From Bradyrhizobium sp. sGM-13 (lineage in GTDB: Bacteria > Pseudomonadota > Alphaproteobacteria > Rhizobiales > Xanthobacteraceae): 64,000 nucleotides of DNA. The stretch covers positions 62,001 to 126,000 of the forward strand of contig NZ_JAGWDK010000016.1 of assembly GCF_018398875.1 (NCBI RefSeq). The letters are read 5' to 3'. The position numbers were made by a program, and so were the translations under genes. A model generated the notes under the pieces. The model saw nothing but the letters and a program-made list of their open reading frames with translations, was not told where the DNA came from and ran no database searches. Below are positions 1 to 7,805 of this stretch, piece by piece (position 1 is the stretch's first letter; each line of letters opens with the position of its first letter).

Positions 1-735
1 GGGTTCGTGTCCGAGGGCATGCAGCCGGCCGAGCTCGGCTGGGGCACCCATGAGAAATGGATGCCGGACAACGGCCGGCAGCACACCGAAGGCTGCGGGG
101 CTGCGATCTATCTGTTGCAGCCCGGCGCCAACACGCGCGTCCGTTCCTGGTGCCCGACGCCGGGCGCGCAATACGGCTTCCTCGTCACCCATAACGAGTC
201 GATCTCGATTGCTGACTATTTTACGGTGCGCGATGGGACGAAGGTGGTCTACCGCCCGACCTGCCATTACGCCTACCACCCGGCTAATGACGCCGTGCTG
301 TCGCTGCACGAGATGTTCGGCGCGACCGGCAAGATGCAGTCGTCGTGGCACATCCTCGACGAGAACGAGGTCGTCGACGGCATCGATGAACTCGGCGTGC
401 TGCTCTACGGCCACGGCAAGAACGCCTATTGGTACGGCTCGCAACTCTCGATCGAGGAGACCCGCCTCGTCGCGCCCTACCAGAACGCCACCGGCATGCA
501 GGTGTCGTCGGCGGTGCTCGCCGGCATGGTGTGGGCGCTGGAAAACCCCGAGGCCGGCATCGTCGAGGCCGACGAGATGGACTTCCGCCGCTGCCTGGAA
601 ATCCAGATGCCGTATCTCGGCCCGGTGAAAGGCTTTTACACCGACTGGACGCCGCTGTCGGACCGGCCCGGCCTGTTCCCGGAGGATATCGACACTTCGG
701 ATCCCTGGCAGTTCAGGAACGTGCTGGTGCGCTGA
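1..735 (+). CDS. hss: Homospermidine synthase, C-terminal part (5' end outside window)
   Basis: The reading frame is open from the first base and ends at a TGA at 733-735, so about 244 C-terminal residues are present. The family is usually around 480 residues, so roughly half is missing. Recognisable segments are LGWGTHEKWMP near the start, CHYAYHPANDAVLSLHE, and the ending YTDWTPLSDRPGLFPED, all typical of bacterial homospermidine synthase of the saccharopine-dehydrogenase-like fold. The enzyme makes sym-homospermidine from putrescine in the cytosol, using NAD as a prosthetic group, and this polyamine is abundant in rhizobia. The GTG at position 7 is an internal valine and not a start. The next gene lies 118 bases downstream on the same strand and is not clearly linked. 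Confidence 0.9.
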   Translation, partial: GFVSEGMQPAELGWGTHEKWMPDNGRQHTEGCGAAIYLLQPGANTRVRSWCPTPGAQYGFLVTHNESISIADYFTVRDGTKVVYRPTCHYAYHPANDAVLSLHEMFGATGKMQSSWHILDENEVVDGIDELGVLLYGHGKNAYWYGSQLSIEETRLVAPYQNATGMQVSSAVLAGMVWALENPEAGIVEADEMDFRRCLEIQMPYLGPVKGFYTDWTPLSDRPGLFPEDIDTSDPWQFRNVLVR

Positions 736-852
736 GCGCGCCGGCGCGAGGAGGGCTGGAAGCGCGGCGCGCCAGCCATTGCGGGAATCGAAGTGCGGCT
801 GATGGGGGTGCACAACCATAACGTGACACCACCACAGCCGTGCCGGTGACCA

Positions 853-1845
853 ATGAGCGGAAATTCAGCCCTCGTCCCTTTCTCAACGCTGATATCTGCC
901 CGCGTCGCGATTGCCCTGATATTCCTGCAGCTCTGCCTGGGACCTGCTTTCGCCGCCGGGGACGGATGCATGGCCAGTTACTACCGTGCCAAATCACCGG
1001 CCTGCGTTGACGACACGCGGGCGCAACTCCGGCAAATGGCCGCGAACAGGCAGGCTGAACCCAACACTATTATCGGCTTCCTTGCCGAGTTGTTCAGGAA
1101 TTCTCCGCAGGAGCGCGAGCGTGTTCTGAGCGCCGAGCCCTCAAACTATATGAAGTCGGTGGATGTCATCAGCCTGTATCGGGCCGGCCTGCCGGTCGAG
1201 GCGCAAAAATTTGCCGCCGCCAACAATCTTTCCGGCCTGTCCGACAAATTGCGCGCAGTGCGGATTGCGCCGCTGGACGCGGTAAAGCCATCCTCGATTC
1301 CGAGCGACAACGACCTCCTGATCGGCGCGTACATGGGGTCAGGCGACACGACGCTGATCCGAAGAATTCTCGACAACTATGCCACCGCTGACGACGCAAT
1401 GGCGAATGACGGTTTGCGCGTCGGATTCATGATGAGCAAATTCGGGCCGGGCCTCGCTCCGAAGGGGCGTGACAGTGTAATGGCAAAGGTCCTCTGTGAA
1501 AAATACGACTGCAAGGTGGATCAGACGAAATTCCTTCGGGTCATGACATTGGGAATGGCGATGTGGTCGCTGCAATCGCTGTCGGCGCAGGACGACGGCA
1601 TCAAGAAGACGTTGTCCGACTTCTTTTCCCGCGATGCGCGCCTCAAGAACCTTTTTGCAGCCGAGCAGGCCGCTTTCGGAAACTACATGACCGCAATCAT
1701 ACTCGTTTCGACTTTCCAGAAGGATCGCACCGGAGCGGACCAGGACCGGACCTACGAGCTGATGAACAAGTCCGCTTCGATCTACGAGAATCTTGGGTCC
1801 GGCAAGGAGGCTTTTGAGCCCTTCCAGAATCTCAACAAGAAGTAA
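853..1845 (+). CDS. Secreted protein of unknown function (330 aa)
   Basis: I do not recognise a family. Residues 1-35 form a long Sec-type signal peptide: a short polar start, a hydrophobic core (VAIALIFLQLCLG) and an AFA-AGD cleavage site. The mature part (about 295 residues) is predominantly helical by composition and has four cysteines that could form two disulfides (C39, C51, and the pair in LCEKYDC). The repeated short helices resemble a tetratricopeptide-like or alpha-solenoid layout, but no motif is clear enough to call. ATG 853 is preceded by a weak GGTGA. The gene stands alone, with about 210 non-coding bases before the next gene. Confidence 0.7.
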   Translation: MSGNSALVPFSTLISARVAIALIFLQLCLGPAFAAGDGCMASYYRAKSPACVDDTRAQLRQMAANRQAEPNTIIGFLAELFRNSPQERERVLSAEPSNYMKSVDVISLYRAGLPVEAQKFAAANNLSGLSDKLRAVRIAPLDAVKPSSIPSDNDLLIGAYMGSGDTTLIRRILDNYATADDAMANDGLRVGFMMSKFGPGLAPKGRDSVMAKVLCEKYDCKVDQTKFLRVMTLGMAMWSLQSLSAQDDGIKKTLSDFFSRDARLKNLFAAEQAAFGNYMTAIILVSTFQKDRTGADQDRTYELMNKSASIYENLGSGKEAFEPFQNLNKK

Positions 1846-1914
1846 CGCGATACTCGCGACAACGCGGCGCAGGCCTAGTTTCCTGCTGCAGTGCACAGTG
1901 CTCTGTTCGATTCC

Positions 1915-1931
1915 GGCGCCAAAACGGCGCC
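1915..1931 (+). terminator. GC-rich hairpin downstream of the secreted-protein gene
   Basis: GGCGCC is repeated around an AAAAC loop, giving a 6-bp stem 70 bases after the stop codon at 1845. No U-run follows, so it is at best a weak or Rho-assisted terminator. Confidence 0.25.
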
Positions 1932-2007
1932 CGGGTGCCTGGCCATCGTAACCCTCGATTAATTCAATCGCGCGATCCTGAAGAGTAATTTTCTGCGAGG
2001 GCCAAGA

Positions 2008-2047
2008 CCGTCGCCGCAGTTTTTGAGCGACGGCTCCGGTTGGAGCC
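2008..2047 (+). promoter_or_regulatory. Two mutually exclusive hairpins hiding a Shine-Dalgarno site
   Basis: Hairpin 1 pairs CCGTCGC (2008-2014) with GCGACGG (2027-2033) across a 12-base loop. Hairpin 2 pairs GGCTCC (2032-2037) with GGAGCC (2042-2047) across the loop GGTT. The two share bases 2032-2033, so they cannot both form completely. The GGAG at 2042-2045 is the Shine-Dalgarno of the gene starting at 2054 and is fully inside the stem of hairpin 2. The geometry is that of a translational switch or RNA thermometer. That function is inferred from pairing alone. Confidence 0.4.
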
Positions 2048-2053
2048 ACCAAC

Positions 2054-2281
2054 ATGCGCGTCATCATTGCCATCGTTCTGGCGGCCGCGGCGCTGGCTGC
2101 GTGCACGCCCGAGAGCGGCAGCCATGCCGAGGTGACGGGCTCGATCGACAATTGCGCGCGCAAGCTCTACAGCCAGTACAATCCGAAGGACAAGAAGCAG
2201 TGCGTCGCGGTGTGCATCGCCTGCGAGCGCGGCGTGGTGACGACCTGCTCGACCGCCTGCACGCTCCGGGGCGCGATCTGA
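2054..2281 (+). CDS. Small Cys-rich lipoprotein (75 aa)
   Basis: A signal peptide of about 16 residues ends in the lipobox LAAC, so Cys17 should be lipidated and the protein anchored to a membrane facing the periplasm. The mature part is about 58 residues and carries six further cysteines in a tight pattern (C-x19-C-x3-C-x2-C-x7-C-x3-C), suggesting disulfides or metal binding. No family is recognised. The start is set by GGAG 8 bases upstream of ATG, and that GGAG lies in a hairpin (see the regulatory entry). It converges with the acetoacetate-decarboxylase-like gene, the two stops being about 20 bases apart. Confidence 0.7.
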   Translation: MRVIIAIVLAAAALAACTPESGSHAEVTGSIDNCARKLYSQYNPKDKKQCVAVCIACERGVVTTCSTACTLRGAI

Positions 2282-2300
2282 TCGTACGGTGGCTCGCCCT

Positions 2301-3041
2301 TCACTTCGCCATGTAATCGAACGCGACCGTTCCGAGGCCGAGTGTCAGATCGGCCTTGAAATGCAGCGCGGAGACCACTTCGCGCACCGGGAGCCGCGCG
2401 ACGTCGGCGAGCGCATGCGGGAAAAGGCCGAGCGCCGCGGGGCCGGTCCAGGCCTCCTTCAGCGTAATGTCTTCGAGATAATAGCGCACCAGCTCGCAAA
2501 TCCGTGGGCGCCCGTCGACATGCGGGATGATCTTGAGCATGAAGTTCGGCGCCTTCATCGCTTTCAGCACCGCATCGTGATCGACCGGGCGGTGCTTGTA
2601 GCCCATGGTGGCGGAGGCGCACAGCACCGAGCCGTAATGCAGCGTGCCGACCAGCACATCGCTCTCGACGGCGATCTTCGGCGACGCCAGCTTTTTCGGA
2701 AAGCCCCAGAGCTCGCGGCCGCCGGCGATCGGCCCCTCGTCGTCCAGATACATCGAATGAACGTAGATGCCCTCCTCGCCCTTGAAACGGACCGGGATAA
2801 CCTGGCCGGTCTCGGTGTAATCGCCGAAGCCGGTCGAGTCAGGCATGCGGATGAATTCGTATTTGACGACGGCCTCCGCGACTTCGAGCGGCTCGGGCAC
2901 CACGGCGGCAAGCGCCTCAGGGTCGGTACGATAGGTGATGACGAAAAATTCGCGGTTGAAGAAACGGTACGGTCCCGGCGGGAACGACGGGTTGGTCAGC
3001 GGCATCGAATAGGCGGTTCGCCTGACGTCATCGATCTTCAT
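2301..3041 (-). CDS. Acetoacetate decarboxylase family protein (246 aa)
   Basis: Length matches clostridial acetoacetate decarboxylase (about 244 aa). The motif GGRELWGFPKKLASP at 108-122 contains the lysine pair (K116, K117) equivalent to the Schiff-base lysine and its pKa-lowering neighbour. The N-terminal PLTNPSFPPGPYRF is also typical of the family. It is the last gene of a minus-strand operon with a Liv-type ABC transporter and an intradiol dioxygenase. It may therefore decarboxylate or rearrange a beta-keto acid produced from an aromatic ring, and acetoacetate need not be its substrate. The family contains enzymes with other activities, so the substrate is open. Confidence 0.85.
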   Translation of the reverse strand: MKIDDVRRTAYSMPLTNPSFPPGPYRFFNREFFVITYRTDPEALAAVVPEPLEVAEAVVKYEFIRMPDSTGFGDYTETGQVIPVRFKGEEGIYVHSMYLDDEGPIAGGRELWGFPKKLASPKIAVESDVLVGTLHYGSVLCASATMGYKHRPVDHDAVLKAMKAPNFMLKIIPHVDGRPRICELVRYYLEDITLKEAWTGPAALGLFPHALADVARLPVREVVSALHFKADLTLGLGTVAFDYMAK

Positions 3042-3140
3042 CGCTTGCCCCTTTTGTCATCTGCACTGAGATTATGGAGCAGACGATGGCAGCGAGCGAG
3101 GCTGAAGAATCGGCACAACGTCACGATGCCGTCATAACAG

Positions 3141-3878
3141 TCAGACGACGCCGCCGAGATAGAGCCGCTTGACGATATCGTTGGCTTTCAATTCATCGAC
3201 CGACTGCGCAGCCACCGCGATCTCGCCGTGGACGATGATGTAGCCGCGATCGGCGATGCGGATCGCCTGGTTGAAATTCTGCTCCGCCATCAGCACGGTC
3301 AGGCCGGCGCGCTGCTTGAGCTCGCCGATCTTCGCAATGGTCTGCGACACGAGTAACGGCGACAGCCCGACCGACGGCTCGTCGATCAAGAGCAGCCGCG
3401 GCGACGACATCAGCGCGCGCGCAATCGCCAGCATCTGCTGCTGTCCGCCGGACATGGTGCCGGCGAGCTGGCTGCGCCGCTCCTTCAGCACCGGAAAGGT
3501 GTCGAAGACGAGCGCGAGATTCTGCTGGATGGCGCTGCGGGCCATTTTCCTGAACGCGCCGAGCATCAGGTTTTCCGTCACCGTCAGCTTGGGAAACAGC
3601 CGCCGCCCCTCCGGCACCAGCGCCACGCCGAGATCGACGATCGCCTCGGGCGAGAGCTTTGTGAGGTCATGCGCCACGCCGTCGATCGACAGCGCGAGCC
3701 GGCCGCTATCCGGGCGCACCAGGCCCATGACGCATTTCATGAGCGTGCTCTTGCCGTTGCCGTTGGTGCCGAGCAAGGCCACCGTCTCGCCGGCCTCGAC
3801 ATGCAGCGTGACGCCGCGCAGCGCCTTGACGGCCCCGTAGCCAGCATCGAGGCCTTCGATGGCAAGGCTAAGTGCCAA
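3141..3878 (-). CDS. Liv-type ABC transporter ATP-binding protein (LivF class)
   Basis: A 245-residue ATPase of the branched-chain amino acid/amide transporter family. It has Walker A GTNGNGKST (about 36-44), signature MSGGQQQMLAIARALM, and Walker B LLLIDEPSVGLSP. The TTG start is supported by an AGGAGG sequence 7 bases upstream and overlaps the end of the preceding ATPase gene by 11 bases, implying translational coupling. With its partner it powers import of the compound bound by the periplasmic protein encoded upstream (6479-7723). The substrate is probably an aromatic acid or its breakdown product, given the dioxygenase in the operon. Confidence 0.92.
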   Translation of the reverse strand: MALSLAIEGLDAGYGAVKALRGVTLHVEAGETVALLGTNGNGKSTLMKCVMGLVRPDSGRLALSIDGVAHDLTKLSPEAIVDLGVALVPEGRRLFPKLTVTENLMLGAFRKMARSAIQQNLALVFDTFPVLKERRSQLAGTMSGGQQQMLAIARALMSSPRLLLIDEPSVGLSPLLVSQTIAKIGELKQRAGLTVLMAEQNFNQAIRIADRGYIIVHGEIAVAAQSVDELKANDIVKRLYLGGVV

Positions 3879-4602
3879 GATAGGCCTCCTGCACCCGCTT
3901 GTTGGCCATCACCTCGGCTGGCGCGCCGAGCGCGATGATTTTTCCGGCGTCGAGACACATCACCCGTTCCGAAAAGCGCATCACCGCCTGCATGATGTGC
4001 TCGATCATAATGATGGTGATGTCTTCCTCGCCAAGGCTGATCAGGAGATCCAGCACCTCGTCGACTTCGGAAGACGACAACCCGGCCATCGCTTCATCCG
4101 AAATCAAAAGCTTCGGACGAACCGCCATCGCGCGCGCGAGCTCCATCTTGCGCAGCTCCACCTGGCTCAGCGTATCGCTCGCGGCGCCGGCTTTTGAGGC
4201 GAGCCCCATCCGCGTCAGAATCGACATCGCAACTTCTTCCTCCGCCGCGGCTGAACCAGCGGCGGCGAAGTCGAGCCCGACCATGAGGTTTTCCAGCACC
4301 GTCATGCTCCTGAACGGCCGCGGAATCTGGAAGCTGCGGGCGATGCCGCGGCGCGCGCGTAAGTGCGGTGGCAATTGCGTGATGTCCTCGCCGCAGAACA
4401 CCACGCTGCCGACCTGCGGCTTCAACGCGCCGGAGATGCAGTTGATCAGCGTGGTCTTGCCCGAACCGTTCGGGCCGATCAGGCCGAACCGTTCGCCCTT
4501 TCGGATATCGACGCTTATATTGTCGAGCGCTGTGAAGCCGCCGAAGGTCCTTGTCAGAGTCCCCACCTGCAGCAGGGGTGCGTCGGCGGCTGCTGTATTC
4601 AT
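3868..4602 (-). CDS. Liv-type ABC transporter ATP-binding protein (LivG class)
   Basis: A 244-residue ATPase with Walker A GPNGSGKTT (41-49) and the LivG-type C-terminal extension. Two motifs are unusual: the signature reads LSQVELRKMELARA where LSxGQ-like sequences are expected, so the usual glycine is valine; and Walker B reads LLISDEAMAGLS, with DEA for DEP. DE-x-MAGL variants are known in this family, but loss of the signature glycine is less common. The start overlaps the stop of the LivM gene by 4 bases (ATGA). It forms an ATPase pair with the LivF-class protein. Confidence 0.92.
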   Translation of the reverse strand: MNTAAADAPLLQVGTLTRTFGGFTALDNISVDIRKGERFGLIGPNGSGKTTLINCISGALKPQVGSVVFCGEDITQLPPHLRARRGIARSFQIPRPFRSMTVLENLMVGLDFAAAGSAAAEEEVAMSILTRMGLASKAGAASDTLSQVELRKMELARAMAVRPKLLISDEAMAGLSSSEVDEVLDLLISLGEEDITIIMIEHIMQAVMRFSERVMCLDAGKIIALGAPAEVMANKRVQEAYLGT

Positions 4603-5564
4603 TGCTTGCCCCCCGCGCGCAGACGGTAGCGCGGCCGCAATAGCCCAATGATGCCCTTCGGCGCGCCGACTACGAACAGCACCAGCATGATGCCGAGCAC
4701 CAGCACGTTAACTTCCGAGGAGATGGTCACGGCCAGGAGCTGTTGCGTCGAGCCGAGCAGGATGGCCCCTAACACCGGGCCGATCCAGTGCGCGGTGCCG
4801 CCGATCAGCGCCATCGCCAACGCCGAGACCGAGTAGCTCAGGTTGAACGCCGAGGACGGATCGGCATATTGCAGGTACATGGCAGCGGGGGCGCCGGCCG
4901 CGGAGATCAGCGCGCCCGAGATCATGCAGGCGATCAGTTTCAGCCTCAGCGTCGGCACGCCGGTGCATTCGGCCGCGAGTTCGTCGTCCCTGAGCGCCTG
5001 CAGGCCGCGGCCGATCCGGGAATTCTGGATGTAGCGCGCGATCGCAATGGCGATGACGACCAGGACGGCCTGCACGAAAAACAGCATCTTCACATAGCTG
5101 TCGAACGGCGCCGTCACCGGCGGCCGCTGGATCTGGATGCCGGCCGCGCCGCCGACGAACCGCCAGTTCATCACAAAGGTCTCGATGATGATCGCTAGCG
5201 CAATCGTCGCGATCGAGAAGAAGATGCCGCGCATCCGCAAAGTGAGGAGGCCAACGCCAAAGCCGAGCGTCATGCCGACGACGGCGGCGGCTGCGATCTG
5301 CACCACGAGCGGCGCGCCTGTCGCGTTGAACAGCGCTACCGCTGTGTAGACGCCGACGCCGAAAAAGGCGTTGGTGCCGAAATTGACGTAACCGGCGTAG
5401 CCGCCGAGGATGCTCCAGGCAACCGCAAGCGCGATGAACTGCAGGATGACGTAGCCGGCAAAAAACGGATATTCGTTGCGGACGATCTGTGTCATCGACA
5501 GCACGGCGACCAGGAAGACGGCGACGGCGGCCCAGAATGCAATGCTGTGGCTGCGCTTGTTCAT
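4599..5564 (-). CDS. Liv-type ABC transporter permease (LivM class)
   Basis: A 321-residue inner-membrane permease with about nine hydrophobic segments. The family segment GYAGYVNFGTNAFFGVGVYT lies near 55-75, and LRDDELAAECTGVPTLRLKL is the cytoplasmic coupling loop that contacts the ATPases. The ending KGIIGLLRPRYRLR is typical of LivM. The start overlaps the upstream permease stop in an ATGA arrangement. It pairs with the LivH-class permease to form the membrane channel. Confidence 0.92.
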   Translation of the reverse strand: MNKRSHSIAFWAAVAVFLVAVLSMTQIVRNEYPFFAGYVILQFIALAVAWSILGGYAGYVNFGTNAFFGVGVYTAVALFNATGAPLVVQIAAAAVVGMTLGFGVGLLTLRMRGIFFSIATIALAIIIETFVMNWRFVGGAAGIQIQRPPVTAPFDSYVKMLFFVQAVLVVIAIAIARYIQNSRIGRGLQALRDDELAAECTGVPTLRLKLIACMISGALISAAGAPAAMYLQYADPSSAFNLSYSVSALAMALIGGTAHWIGPVLGAILLGSTQQLLAVTISSEVNVLVLGIMLVLFVVGAPKGIIGLLRPRYRLRAGGKQ

Positions 5565-6436
5565 CGGCCGAGCAGACCTTGCGGCCGGACGGCGAGCACA
5601 CCGAGCAGCATTGCGAACGAGATTGCCGGCGCCCAGGAGGCGCCGAACAACGTCAGCACGATGGATTCAGCGACTCCGAGGATGATGGCGGCGATCAGCG
5701 TGCCGCTGATGCTGCCGAGCCCGGCCATGACGACGACGCAGAAGGTCCGCCCGATATAGGCGCGATCGAGCGTCGGCTCGACCGGCGCCACGATGATCAG
5801 GAGCGCGCCGGCGATGCCGAGCACGGCGGTGGCGATGCCGAAGGCAAATTGCTTGATGCGGACCGGATTGGCGCCCATCAGCCGCAGCGCCTCCTCGTCC
5901 TGCGCGACCGCGCGGATCGCGCGGCCCATGAAGGTTTTCGACAGATACACGGCAAGGAGCACCGTCAGCGCCAACGCCACCGCGAACGCCACCAGTTGCC
6001 GGATCGGTATCCGAAACTCGCCGAACCGCCACGACTTGCCGATATAGGTCGCGGAAACCGAGCGCTGGTCGACGCCGAATTGCAGGATGATCAGCACCTC
6101 GATGATGAAGGCGATGCCGAAGAAGAACGCAATGCCGCGGACGGCCGCATCGCTACCGCGCCGCTCGAAGGTCTCGTAGTAGATGCGGTAGGCCAGCAGG
6201 CCGAACAGGAAAAACAGCGGCGTGATGGCGAGGCCCGCCAGCAACGGGTCGATGTCATAGCTCTCGTTGAGCTGGTACACGCCATAAGACGCCAGCACCA
6301 GGAATGCCGGATGCGCGACATGGGGAACGTCGAGCAATCCGAACGAGACGGACAAGCCGACACTGACGGCTGCATAGAAACAGCCGAGCAGCACGCCGAG
6401 CACGACTGCCCCAAGCAGCAGGTCCATCGAAAACAA
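5561..6436 (-). CDS. Liv-type ABC transporter permease (LivH class)
   Basis: A 291-residue permease with about eight hydrophobic segments. It shows the LivH pattern in the coupling loop GRAIRAVAQDEEALRLMGAN and the membrane segment VVVMAGLGSISGTLIAAIIL. A TTG start at 6436 has a GGGGGG run 7 bases upstream. An ATG at 6427 would give a protein three residues shorter but has poor spacing. It sits 42 bases after the binding-protein gene. Confidence 0.92.
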   Translation of the reverse strand: MFSMDLLLGAVVLGVLLGCFYAAVSVGLSVSFGLLDVPHVAHPAFLVLASYGVYQLNESYDIDPLLAGLAITPLFFLFGLLAYRIYYETFERRGSDAAVRGIAFFFGIAFIIEVLIILQFGVDQRSVSATYIGKSWRFGEFRIPIRQLVAFAVALALTVLLAVYLSKTFMGRAIRAVAQDEEALRLMGANPVRIKQFAFGIATAVLGIAGALLIIVAPVEPTLDRAYIGRTFCVVVMAGLGSISGTLIAAIILGVAESIVLTLFGASWAPAISFAMLLGVLAVRPQGLLGR

Positions 6437-6478
6437 TTCAAGTCCCCCCTTGGCCCTGAGCCGGAAAAGCCATGAGGC

Positions 6479-7723
6479 CTAGTTTCGGGCAGCCTCGAAG
6501 GGAGCGATGAGCTCTCCGGTTTTCAATTTATCAGGAAATAGAATCACCTGCTTGCCGGAGGAGCGGAACTGTTCGATATCCTTGTCCTTAACACCGCGGA
6601 ACTGGGCCTGCAGTGTCGCGGTTTCCTTGCGCTCGCCATCCGCAGAAAAAGCGATCGGGCCGACGATGGTCTTGTGTTCGTTCTCGCGCAGGTATTTCGC
6701 GATGCCCTTTTGGTCGAGCGACTTGGTCGCGCCGACCGCCGCCTCGATCATCTGGCCCATCGCATAGCCGAACGGCGCCAGATAATAGCCGAGCGGATCG
6801 ACCTTGGCCTCGACGGCGCGCTTGGTGTACTTGTCGAAGAACTCCTTGGTGCCGTCGAAATACATACTCTTTTCCGGCAGCCAGGTATTGTAGTTCACGA
6901 CGCCGTTGAGCAGCGAGCCGAGGTTCGACATTACAGCGGCAAATTGCAGGCCGACCATGCCGCCGCCGAAAATCTTGACGCTGTCGCCGATCCCGATCTC
7001 GTTCACGGCACGCAGGATGCCGGCCGAATCCGGCGGGTAGGACGCGACATAGACGATGTCGGGCTTGGCCGCCTTCAACGCGCGAATGATGGACGAAAAT
7101 TCAACCGTGTTCGGCGGGTAGACCTGGTCGAAAACGATCGGGATATTGCGCTTCTTGGCGACATCCCGTGCCGTGAGCGCGAGGTTTTGCGCGAATTCCT
7201 GATCCGCCGTTAACAGCGCCATGTTCTTGCCGCCGGCCTTTTGCGCCAAGTCGAGGAACGAAGCCGCCCAGCTATCGGCCGGCCCCCAGGGTGCATTGTT
7301 GAACCACATGTCGTGGCCGACTTTACTGTTCACCTGGAACGAGAAATTCCCCATCAGCAAAAGGCCGCGCTGCTTGACGAACGGCATGATCGGCGCGGTC
7401 GGTACCGTTGCATAGGGCGCGAACAGCAGGTCGACCTTGTCGACATCGACCAGCTTGGCGTAGATCGCGGGCGTCTCCGATGCACTCGACTTGTCGTCAT
7501 AGACGACCAGTTCGACCTTGCGGCCGAGCAGCCCACCCTTGGCATTGACGTCGTCGCGCCAGATCTCGATGCCAAGCAGCGACGCCTTGCCGCCGCCGGC
7601 GAGGCCGCCGGTCTGCGGCATCGACATGCCGATCTTGATCGGCGGCTGCTGGGCAAGCGCGCTCGACCCGTGCCCTACCACCGCGACGGCCATTGCGCCG
7701 CCCAGGAATGTTCTGCGTTTCAT
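6479..7723 (-). CDS. Periplasmic substrate-binding protein of the Liv-type transporter
   Basis: A 414-residue Leu/Ile/Val-binding-protein family (type I fold) protein. The chosen ATG is preceded by GGGGG and begins MKRRTFLGGAMAVAVVG with a SALAQQ cleavage region; a start further upstream at 7819 would destroy the signal peptide. The RRTFLGG pattern is Tat-like. The mature protein begins PPIKIGMSMPQTGGLAGGG, the standard opening of this family, and contains IEIWRDDVNAKGGLLGRKVE. The bound ligand cannot be read from sequence. Co-transcription with an intradiol dioxygenase suggests an aromatic or ring-cleavage product and makes a branched-chain amino acid less likely. Confidence 0.92.
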   Translation of the reverse strand: MKRRTFLGGAMAVAVVGHGSSALAQQPPIKIGMSMPQTGGLAGGGKASLLGIEIWRDDVNAKGGLLGRKVELVVYDDKSSASETPAIYAKLVDVDKVDLLFAPYATVPTAPIMPFVKQRGLLLMGNFSFQVNSKVGHDMWFNNAPWGPADSWAASFLDLAQKAGGKNMALLTADQEFAQNLALTARDVAKKRNIPIVFDQVYPPNTVEFSSIIRALKAAKPDIVYVASYPPDSAGILRAVNEIGIGDSVKIFGGGMVGLQFAAVMSNLGSLLNGVVNYNTWLPEKSMYFDGTKEFFDKYTKRAVEAKVDPLGYYLAPFGYAMGQMIEAAVGATKSLDQKGIAKYLRENEHKTIVGPIAFSADGERKETATLQAQFRGVKDKDIEQFRSSGKQVILFPDKLKTGELIAPFEAARN

Positions 7724-7805
7724 CGATTCCCCCTTATGTCGTTGTATTTCTGCGTCCGCCGGATCTTCGCCCGGCTGCGGTGAAGTGGATCGCGTCAGTT
7801 CCGGG

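Noticed and set aside
2289..3137. Long plus-strand reading frame opposite the acetoacetate-decarboxylase-like gene
   Set aside because: It is an antisense shadow, rich in Arg and His and without any domain; the minus-strand protein has clear family motifs.
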